Below are positions 1-4,752 of a stretch of DNA of 6,928 bases, in pieces. A program made the translations under genes and the position numbers. Every line of letters starts with the position of its first letter. Positions within the stretch are counted from its first letter, which is position 1. Source of the stretch: an uncultured Actinomycetes bacterium (lineage in GTDB: Bacteria; Actinomycetota; Thermoleophilia; Solirubrobacterales; Thermoleophilaceae); assembly GCA_946481495.1 (NCBI GenBank), contig CAMLNW010000144.1:1-6928 (forward strand), read 5' to 3'. The notes under the pieces were generated by a model. The model did not search any database, was not told the DNA's origin, and saw only the letters and a program-made list of their open reading frames with translations.

Positions 1-2
1 CG

Positions 3-914
3 CGGGTCACGCTGGTCCACCGTCGCGAGGGCTTCCGCGCCCACGAGGCGACGGTCGCTGAGGTCATGTCGCACGTCGACGCCGGCCGCGAGCCCGAGCT
101 GTTCTGGGCGCTGCGCGGGGGCGGCGGCAACCTCGGCGTAGTCACGGCGCTCGAGATCGATCTGTTCGAGCTGCCGCAGATCTACGCCGGCAACCTGCTC
201 TTCCCCGTCGAGCGCGCCAGCGAGGTTCTCCACGCTTGGCGCGAGCTGACCTTGACCGCCCCCGAGGAGTTGACGCTGTCCGGTCGCGTCCTTCAAGTTC
301 CCGACGTTCCCGGTCCGCCGCCACCGCTGCGCGGCCGCGCCTTCGCCGTCGTCGACGCCATCTTCCTCGGCGGCGAGAGCGACGGCGCCGAGTTGCTTGC
401 GCCGCTGCGCGCCCTCGATCCCGAGATGGACACGGTCGGCCTCGCCGGTCCCGACATCCTCGGCCGCGTCCACATGGACCCTGAGGAGCCGGTGCCGGCG
501 CTCACCGACCACGTCCTCACCGGCCCGCTGCCGCCGGAGGCCGTCGATGCCTTCGTCAACGCGATCGGCCCGGGCTCCGGCTCGACGCTGGTGTCGGCCG
601 AGCTGCGCCAGACGGGGGGAGCGCTGTCCCGCCCCGCGCCCGATGGCGGGGCGCTCGACTCGCTGCCCGGCGACTACTTCGCTTTCGGCGTCGCCTCGCT
701 GATGGCTCCGGGCGCCGCTGCTGCCGCGCGCGGCGACTTCGATCGCTTGAGCGCGGCGATGGCTCCCTACGACGCCGGTTGCTACTTCAACTTCAGCGAG
801 CGCCCGACGCCTCTGTCGACCTTCTTTCCCGAGGTCGTCGTCGAGCGCCTACAGGCCGTGAAGAGGCATTGGGACCCTGACGGCCTGATCGTCGCCGGCC
901 ATTCGATCGGCTGA
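3..914 (+). CDS. FAD-linked oxidase, berberine-bridge type (partial, 5' truncated, odd N-terminus)
   Basis: This is the C-terminal part of a flavoprotein oxidase of the FAD_binding_4/BBE family, which oxidises small organic substrates using tightly bound FAD and usually oxygen. The frame is open from base 3, so the true start lies to the left. The ATG at 66 is only the first internal Met and is not a convincing start. Counting from that Met, the family's FAD-domain motif LFWALRGGGGNLGVVT occupies residues 12-27. The BBE C-terminal module is seen as CYFNFSE (239-245) and the closing WDPDGLIVAGHSI (269-281), equivalent to the family's usual YDPD...NHPI ending. Whole family members run about 440-500 residues, so roughly the last 60% is present and the flavin-attachment region is not visible. 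The residues encoded by 6-65 (VTLVHRREGFRAHEATV...) do not fit this family and resemble a ferredoxin--NADP reductase. The gene ends 2 bp from the converging gene at 917. The substrate is unknown. Confidence 0.8.
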   Translation, partial: RVTLVHRREGFRAHEATVAEVMSHVDAGREPELFWALRGGGGNLGVVTALEIDLFELPQIYAGNLLFPVERASEVLHAWRELTLTAPEELTLSGRVLQVPDVPGPPPPLRGRAFAVVDAIFLGGESDGAELLAPLRALDPEMDTVGLAGPDILGRVHMDPEEPVPALTDHVLTGPLPPEAVDAFVNAIGPGSGSTLVSAELRQTGGALSRPAPDGGALDSLPGDYFAFGVASLMAPGAAAAARGDFDRLSAAMAPYDAGCYFNFSERPTPLSTFFPEVVVERLQAVKRHWDPDGLIVAGHSIG

Positions 915-916
915 CT

Positions 917-1501
917 TCAGGCCACGAGCGCCAGCGCCGCCTCGCGCCCGACGACCGGCGCCAGCACGACCAGCACTGCCGCCGGCAGCGCCTCGGGGAG
1001 CTGCTCGAGGCGGTCCTCGGTGGCGTGTGTCCGGACCAGCTCGAATAGCGCGCCCGCGGCGATCGGCGAAATCAGTCGCGGCGGACGGTCGCCGCGCCCC
1101 GACTGGGCGTAGCCGGAGTCGCAGAGGCCGGTGAAGCGCGCCATCCAGACGTCGCGCCGCTCCAGCCCCGCCTGCCCCGCCTCGAAGACGCGCACCGTGC
1201 AGAGCCGCGTCTGCTCCGGGTTGCGCGACGCCAGCGTCAGCAGCCGGGCGAGCGCGATCCGCATCCGCTCGGCCCAGTCGCCGTCGGCGACCAGGAAGGC
1301 GTGCTCGATCTCGGCGAACGCGAGCTCCATCGCCGCGTCGTAGTCGGTCAGCAGCCGCTCGTGGTCGAGGTCGGGCGCCTCGGCGGGATGCTCGTCGCCG
1401 CGCTCGCGCTCCCACTCGCGTCCCATGAACTCGAGCGAGCCCTCGAGCCGCGCCTCGGTGCGGTACGGCCGTACCGGTCCGCGTCCGGGGCGCGCCGCCA
1501 T
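917..1501 (-). CDS. TetR-like ligand-binding domain protein lacking the DNA-binding domain
   Basis: This 194-residue protein starts at ATG 1501-1499, which overlaps the TGA of the upstream TetR gene by one base (TGATG), a classic arrangement for translational coupling. From about residue 50 it aligns with the C-terminal domain of that TetR protein: DYDAAMELAFAEIEHAF matches the region after its HTH, DWAERMRIALARLL matches EWTDGLRAGLTEML, FEAGQAGLERRD matches LAAGPLAAERRD, and RLEQLPEALP matches RIEQLPDLLP near the end. No helix-turn-helix with a GVSRxTFYxHF recognition helix is present. The first ~45 residues are Arg/Glu-rich and unrecognised. Met26 (about 1426) is an alternative start. It probably dimerises through the TetR-type helical domain, perhaps as a ligand sensor or dominant-negative partner of the upstream regulator, or as a piece of a formerly longer regulator. 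Function is inferred; the homology to the neighbouring TetR C-domain is read directly. Confidence 0.75.
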   Translation of the reverse strand: MAARPGRGPVRPYRTEARLEGSLEFMGREWERERGDEHPAEAPDLDHERLLTDYDAAMELAFAEIEHAFLVADGDWAERMRIALARLLTLASRNPEQTRLCTVRVFEAGQAGLERRDVWMARFTGLCDSGYAQSGRGDRPPRLISPIAAGALFELVRTHATEDRLEQLPEALPAAVLVVLAPVVGREAALALVA

Positions 1502-2223
1502 CAGGCCGCGGCCTCCTTGCCCGCGGGTGCGGGTCGCTCCAGCTCGCGTGCCGCCGCGTCGGGGCCGAGGAACGGCAGCACCATCATGTACATCAGCTCC
1601 GGCAGCAGGTCGGGAAGCTGCTCGATCCGCCCGCCGGCGATCTCGCGGTGCAGCACCGCGCTGAGGTCGGAGACCCGGCCGAGTCCGAGCGCCTCGAAGA
1701 TCCTCAGCGTGCGCGGCACCTCGGTCGGCGCGCTCTCGAACAGCGGCAGGAACTTGCGCATCGCCTCGTCGCGTCGTTCGGCGGCCAGGGGCCCCGCCGC
1801 CAGCACCTCGACGAAGCACACGCTCGCCACCTCCGGCCGCCGCGACAGCGCCGACAACATCTCCGTCAGCCCGGCGCGCAGCCCGTCGGTCCACTCGTCT
1901 GCGACCTCGAACTCGCGCAGCGTCAGCTGCCATAGCTGTTCCATCGAGCGCGCGTAGGCGGCCGCGAAGCACTCCTCCTTGCCCTTGAAGTGCTCGTAGA
2001 AGGTTCGCCGCGAGACGCCCGCGCGGTGCACGACCTCGGTGATGTGCGCGTCGCGGAACCCGCTCCGCCCCGCCGCGATCGTCATCCCCTTGAGGATCCG
2101 GTCGCGCTGCGACTCTGCGACCACCTCGCGCGGCAGCCCATGCCGCCCACCCGGCAGCTGGTCGCGCCGCCGCCGGTGCGTGACGCTGAACTCCTTGCTC
2201 TCCAGTCCTGGAGTCTCCGCCAT
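1501..2223 (-). CDS. TetR/AcrR family transcriptional regulator (paralogue 1)
   Basis: A 240-residue cytoplasmic regulator. The N-terminal HTH spans about residues 36-84, with recognition region AGVSRRTFYEHFKGKEE (68-84), the hallmark of TetR proteins. A basic arm precedes it (HRRRR, then QLPGGRHGLPRE), a signature shared with the second TetR gene in this window. The rest is the helical ligand-binding and dimerisation domain, including FVEVLAAGP and IEQLPDLLPELMY. Length is normal or slightly long for the family. The start is ATG 2223-2221; a GGAG-like element (minus strand of 2237-2240) lies about 13 nt upstream, a weak ribosome site. It is the first gene of a two-gene leftward unit with the HTH-less protein, coupled by TGATG, and is divergent from the ATPase gene at 2456. 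TetR proteins usually repress their own and adjacent promoters, so the 2224-2455 region is the likely target. The ligand cannot be deduced. Confidence 0.93.
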   Translation of the reverse strand: MAETPGLESKEFSVTHRRRRDQLPGGRHGLPREVVAESQRDRILKGMTIAAGRSGFRDAHITEVVHRAGVSRRTFYEHFKGKEECFAAAYARSMEQLWQLTLREFEVADEWTDGLRAGLTEMLSALSRRPEVASVCFVEVLAAGPLAAERRDEAMRKFLPLFESAPTEVPRTLRIFEALGLGRVSDLSAVLHREIAGGRIEQLPDLLPELMYMMVLPFLGPDAAARELERPAPAGKEAAA

Positions 2224-2236
2224 GCATCCGATGGTA

Positions 2237-2271
2237 CTCCAGAAACGGGTAGTAGCCTGGAGATTTCTATA
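2237..2271 (-). promoter_or_regulatory. Candidate promoter and operator of TetR paralogue 1
   Basis: On the minus strand a TATAGA element (2266-2271) fits the loose actinobacterial -10 pattern TANNNT; no convincing -35 was found. Between it and the start codon lie the inverted repeat CTCCAG (2237-2242) / CTGGAG (2257-2262), with a 14-nt spacer, and the 9-mer TCCAGAAAC (2238-2246). The same 9-mer occurs upstream of the second TetR gene. An operator just downstream of the -10 element would suit autorepression. The sequence matches are certain; the roles are inferred. Confidence 0.4.
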
Positions 2272-2325
2272 GAGATGCCGCTGTCTAAAGCCTAAATCCC
2301 GCTCTAGGGCTAGCTTCGAGCAATC

Positions 2326-2344
2326 TGGAAATTTGCCGTTTCCA
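2326..2344. promoter_or_regulatory. 19-bp inverted repeat in the TetR1/ATPase intergenic region
   Basis: TGGAAA (2326-2331), a 7-nt spacer and TTTCCA (2339-2344) form a perfect 6-bp inverted repeat midway between the divergent TetR and ATPase genes. Size and symmetry suit a TetR-dimer operator. A consensus TTGACA (2348-2353) follows immediately on the plus strand, but no -10 element lies 16-19 nt further on. The spacer contributes to a 10-mer ATTTGCCGTT (2331-2340) that recurs exactly at 2426-2435. Confidence 0.35.
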
Positions 2345-2390
2345 AACTTGACAGGGTCGGGGAACTCGGGCCTCCGGGCTGCTTGCCTGA

Positions 2391-2450
2391 GTGTCTAATT
2401 ACCATTCGCTCGGTGTCTAATTACCATTTGCCGTTAGACTAATGACCATC
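2391..2450 (+). repeat. Three direct repeats at 22-bp spacing upstream of the ATPase gene
   Basis: GTGTCTAATTACCATT occurs perfectly at 2391-2406 and 2413-2428. A diverged third copy, TAGACTAATGACCATC (2435-2450), matches at 11 of 16 positions. The period is exactly 22 bp in both steps, two turns of the DNA helix, so all copies face the same side. The array ends 5 bp before the ATPase start codon. Each perfect copy contains TCTAAT, a -10-like hexamer, and TAGACT (2435-2440) in the third copy also fits TANNNT, so a bound protein would cover the likely promoter. By hand count 2391-2460 is about 44% GC, far below the coding regions. The most natural reading is a cooperative operator for the ATPase gene; alternatives are an iteron-like site or an element boundary. 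Confidence 0.7.
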
Positions 2451-2455
2451 TGTCC

Positions 2456-3688
2456 ATGGCTTACTACGCTCGACATGCTCAACCGCTCGCCGCTGAGGCG
2501 CTCGATTTCAGTCCGGTCGTCTTCATCCAGGGAGCTCGCCAGGTAGGAAAGAGCACCTTGGCTCACGAGTTGGTGAAGGCCCGCGGCTTCGACCATTCCG
2601 TGAGCCTGGACGGCCCCGCTGAGCTCGATGCCGCGCTTGACGATCCGACCGGCTTCGTGGCGGCTCGCCCTGGCAGGGTCTTCATCGATGAGGTGCAGCG
2701 CGCACCCAACCTGCTGCTGGCGATCAAGCAGCGGGTCGATCGCGAGCAGCAAGCGGGTCAGTTTCTCCTGACCGGCTCGGCGAACGTCCTCACCGCGCCG
2801 AAGGTCCTCGACGCGCTGACTGGCCGTACTGCCTTGATCACGCTTTGGCCACTGGCTCAGTCGGAGCTGGAGGGTGCGACTGGCAACATCGTCGACGCTC
2901 TGCTCGCTGGCCGCCCGCCGACGATCGTCAACGCACCCATCGGGCGCGGCGCATTCGTCGAGCGGGTTGTCGCGGGTGGCTATCCGCGGGCCATTGGTGC
3001 GTCGCCTCATCAGCGGCGGCGGTTCTTCGCCGACTACATCACCAGCACTCTGGAGCGCGACCTGCGTGAGATCGCGGATGCCCGCAAGCTTGCGGAGATG
3101 CCACGCGTGTTGCGACTGCTCGCCAGCCGGGTCGCAAACGTCTACTCGGCTCGCAACGTCGCAAAAGCGCTTGGTCTAGCCCACGTCACGGTCCAGGCGT
3201 ACACGCAGTTGCTCGAGACGGTGTATGTCGTGCGCAGAATGCCGGCTTGGCGTCCCGGGCTCGGCAGCCGGGAGATCCAGTCGCCGAAGGTCTATCTGGT
3301 CGATAGCGGGCTGCTGGCCAGCATTCTCGGTGCGGATGCCGAGCGGATCGCCGGCGAGGATCAGTTGACAGGAAAGCTGCTCGAGAACTTCGTCGCGATG
3401 GAGGTGGCGCGCCATCTCGACTGGGCTGAGACTCCCGCGACCCAGTTCTACTACCGCGATCGGAACGAGGAGATTGACATCGTTCTGGAAGCGAACTCGG
3501 GCGACATCGCCGCGATCGAGGTCAAGGCCGGCGCCTCGCCGACTGCCCGCGACTGGCGTTCCCTAGCCAAGCTTCGCGACGCTCGCGGCCCTTCTTTTCG
3601 GGCCGGCATCCTGCTCTACACCGGCGAGCAAACCATCCCCCTCGCCGACCGCCTCTGGGCGATGCCCATTTCTGGGCTCTGGGCATAG
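2456..3688 (+). CDS. AAA_14/DUF4143 family ATPase (COG1373-like)
   Basis: A 410-residue predicted P-loop ATPase of the AAA+ class. Walker A is GARQVGKST (26-34), Walker B VFIDE (75-79), and a sensor-1-like TGSAN lies at 106-110, together forming the AAA_14 domain. The middle part has DLREIAD (202-208) and a winged-helix-like segment around NVAKALGL (about 230-255). The C-terminal DUF4143 part holds PKVYLVDSG (277-285) and EID (339-341) followed by EVK (355-357), spaced like a PD-(D/E)XK nuclease core. No signal peptide or membrane segment is visible. The start is ATG 2456: 25 residues before Walker A is usual for the family, but no purine-rich ribosome site precedes it, so translation may be leaderless or weak. 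Three phased repeats lie directly upstream. The gene stands alone and converges on the TetR gene at 3691 with 2 bp between stops. The family's biological role is not established; whether the nuclease-like fold is active here cannot be judged. Confidence 0.92.
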   Translation: MAYYARHAQPLAAEALDFSPVVFIQGARQVGKSTLAHELVKARGFDHSVSLDGPAELDAALDDPTGFVAARPGRVFIDEVQRAPNLLLAIKQRVDREQQAGQFLLTGSANVLTAPKVLDALTGRTALITLWPLAQSELEGATGNIVDALLAGRPPTIVNAPIGRGAFVERVVAGGYPRAIGASPHQRRRFFADYITSTLERDLREIADARKLAEMPRVLRLLASRVANVYSARNVAKALGLAHVTVQAYTQLLETVYVVRRMPAWRPGLGSREIQSPKVYLVDSGLLASILGADAERIAGEDQLTGKLLENFVAMEVARHLDWAETPATQFYYRDRNEEIDIVLEANSGDIAAIEVKAGASPTARDWRSLAKLRDARGPSFRAGILLYTGEQTIPLADRLWAMPISGLWA

Positions 3689-3697
3689 GTCTAGGTC
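3686..3697. repeat. Tandem TAGGTC pair at the convergent stop codons
   Basis: TAGGTC is repeated head to tail at 3686-3691 and 3692-3697. The first TAG (3686-3688) is the stop of the ATPase gene. CTA at 3691-3693, spanning the join of the two copies, is the TAG stop of the TetR gene on the minus strand. No hairpin terminator fits between the genes. Confidence 0.5.
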
Positions 3698-4401
3698 TGT
3701 GCGGTCGCAGCCCGCCGCGGCGCCCGGTCGAGCTCGCGCTGGGCCGCCTCACGGCCCTCGAACGGGAGCACCAGCGCGTACATCAGCTCGGGCAGCATCG
3801 CCGGCAGTTGCTCGGCCTTCCCGGCGACGATCTCCTGGTAGAGCACCTCGCCGAGTCCGCCGACCATGCTCATCCCGAGCGCGCGTGGGGTGGTGGCGCC
3901 GGCGTCGGTCACGTCGCCGCCGCGCCCCAACTCGAGGATCCCCTCGAGCTCGCGCATCGCCGCATTGCGCGCCTCGGCCGCGTGCGGGCCGGCGGCCAGC
4001 ACGTCGACGAAGCACAGCCGCGCGACCGCCGGGTCGTAAGCGAGCGCCGTCAGCAGCGCGGTGACCCCCGCTCGCAGCGCCGGAACCCACTCGTCCTGTG
4101 CGTCGAACGCGTCGCGCGTCACCGCCTGCAACCGACCCATCTGGTCGGCGTAGATCGCCAGGAAGCAGTCCTCTTTGTCGGTGAACTGCGCATAGAACGT
4201 CTTGCGCGACACCCCCGCCCGCTTGATCACGTCGGCCACGCTCGCGTCCGAGTACCCGTGCTTGGCGATCGACTCCCGCATCGCCTCGAGGATCCGCCCC
4301 CGCTGCGACTCCGCCACCTGCTCCGGGCTCAGCCCATGGTGCCCGCCCGGGATCTGGTCCGGCCGCCGCCGGCTCGCCGTCCTCGACCCCTCAGCGGCCA
4401 C
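3691..4401 (-). CDS. TetR/AcrR family transcriptional regulator (paralogue 2)
   Basis: A 236-residue regulator. The HTH spans about residues 31-78, with recognition region AGVSRKTFYAQFTDKED (62-78). The N-terminal arm QIPGGHHGLSPEQ and the C-domain segments FVDVLAAGP and AEQLPAMLPELMYALVLPF match the TetR protein at 1501-2223 almost position for position, so the two are paralogues. The start is GTG 4401-4399: it is the only start codon downstream of the in-frame stop at 4456-4458 that keeps the conserved arm, and AGAGGG (minus strand of 4410-4415) is a good ribosome site 8 nt upstream. It is divergent from the NHL gene at 4753 with 351 bp between, and convergent with the ATPase gene. TetR proteins bind as dimers to palindromes and release on ligand binding; the palindromes at 4428-4439 and 4471-4500 are candidate sites, for itself and perhaps for the NHL gene. 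The ligand is unknown. Confidence 0.93.
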   Translation of the reverse strand: MAAEGSRTASRRRPDQIPGGHHGLSPEQVAESQRGRILEAMRESIAKHGYSDASVADVIKRAGVSRKTFYAQFTDKEDCFLAIYADQMGRLQAVTRDAFDAQDEWVPALRAGVTALLTALAYDPAVARLCFVDVLAAGPHAAEARNAAMRELEGILELGRGGDVTDAGATTPRALGMSMVGGLGEVLYQEIVAGKAEQLPAMLPELMYALVLPFEGREAAQRELDRAPRRAATAQT

Positions 4402-4427
4402 GACTGCCGCCCTCTGGGACCACGGCT

Positions 4428-4439
4428 GTTTCCAGAAAC
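4428..4439. promoter_or_regulatory. Palindrome GTTTC-CA-GAAAC upstream of TetR paralogue 2
   Basis: Perfect 5-bp arms around a 2-bp centre, 27-38 bp upstream of the GTG start and between it and the likely TAGAGT -10 (4453-4458, minus strand). The part TCCAGAAAC (4431-4439) is identical to 2238-2246 upstream of the paralogous TetR gene. Position and symmetry suit an autorepression operator; binding is inferred. Confidence 0.45.
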
Positions 4440-4470
4440 TCCAAGTACCACGACTCTAGCCCCTCCTGAG

Positions 4471-4500
4471 CCGGAAATCCAGTCCACGGGGCGTTTCCGG
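4471..4500. promoter_or_regulatory. Inverted repeat CCGGAAA...TTTCCGG
   Basis: Perfect 7-bp arms CCGGAAA (4471-4477) and TTTCCGG (4494-4500) separated by 16 nt. The GGAAA...TTTCC core is also seen in the palindrome at 2326-2344 in the other divergent region. It has no T-run, and no gene ends here, so a terminator is unlikely; a regulator site is more plausible. Confidence 0.3.
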
Positions 4501-4642
4501 AGTCCGAGCACCCGCGCCCGATCGCGACAGCGGCCTATGCCTCCGCCGGTCATCGGCAGCCCAATAAACGCCATGGTCATAGCCACATACATGCCTTGCC
4601 GGGCTCTACAGAGCTGTTTGACGGGCCATCTGCGGTACCTCC

Positions 4643-4672
4643 TTGACAGGTCAGAAACAACAGGTTTATGGT
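4643..4672 (+). promoter_or_regulatory. Promoter of the NHL-repeat gene
   Basis: A perfect -35 TTGACA (4643-4648), an 18-nt spacer and TATGGT (4667-4672), which fits the actinobacterial TANNNT -10 pattern. Transcription would begin near 4680, leaving a leader of about 70 nt before the ATG at 4753. Confidence 0.6.
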
Positions 4673-4733
4673 TGTCGCAACGTCGAAGTGCGGGGTCCAA
4701 CGCGGCCTTGAGTAACGGCACCACGGCAGCAAC

Positions 4734-4743
4734 GAGGAGAGGA
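4734..4743 (+). promoter_or_regulatory. Ribosome binding site fixing the NHL gene start
   Basis: GAGGAGAGGA lies 9 nt before ATG 4753. Together with the signal peptide that follows, it fixes this start against the much longer upstream open frame. Confidence 0.7.
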
Positions 4744-4752
4744 ATCGCAGAG

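Larger units (their letters stand above)
4402..4752. other. 351-bp divergent intergenic region between TetR paralogue 2 and the NHL gene
   Basis: This stretch holds the control signals of two divergent genes and no convincing small gene. For the TetR gene, on the minus strand, there is a ribosome site (4410-4415), the palindrome at 4428-4439 and a TAGAGT -10-like element (4453-4458). For the NHL gene there is a promoter (4643-4672) and a ribosome site (4734-4743). A 7-bp-arm inverted repeat lies at 4471-4500. Between 4501 and 4640 nothing recognisable was seen. The plus strand happens to be open in the NHL frame across the whole region, but this is judged to be chance. Confidence 0.7.

Noticed and set aside
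66..68. ATG 66 as the true start of the FAD-linked oxidase.
   Set aside because: The family needs about 150 or more residues before the GGGGN motif, no ribosome site precedes it, and the frame is open to the window edge.
1301..1957. A 218-codon plus-strand open frame opposite the TetR unit.
   Set aside because: The translation is Ser/Arg/Ala-rich with no motif. The opposite strand carries a clear HTH and ligand-binding domain.
917..2227. A 436-codon minus-strand open frame covering both leftward genes.
   Set aside because: Its first ~240 codons are out of frame with the clear TetR HTH and are Arg/Ala/Gly-rich shadow sequence. Only the part from 1501 down is genuine.
2348..2353. A perfect TTGACA as the -35 element of the ATPase promoter.
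   Set aside because: The 16-19 nt spacing leads into GC-rich sequence with no -10 element, and the nearest TCTAAT is 40 nt away, so no promoter is called.
2391..2450. The phased repeats as a minimal CRISPR array.
   Set aside because: Units are 16 bp with 6-bp gaps, far too short for spacers, and no cas gene is present.
2417..3010. A 197-codon minus-strand open frame opposite the ATPase start.
   Set aside because: It is a shadow of the Walker A/B coding region and has no recognisable domain or ribosome site.
3808..4752. A long upstream extension of the NHL gene frame, antisense to TetR paralogue 2.
   Set aside because: It encodes low-complexity Arg/Pro/His-rich sequence. The ribosome site, signal peptide and promoter place the real start at 4753.
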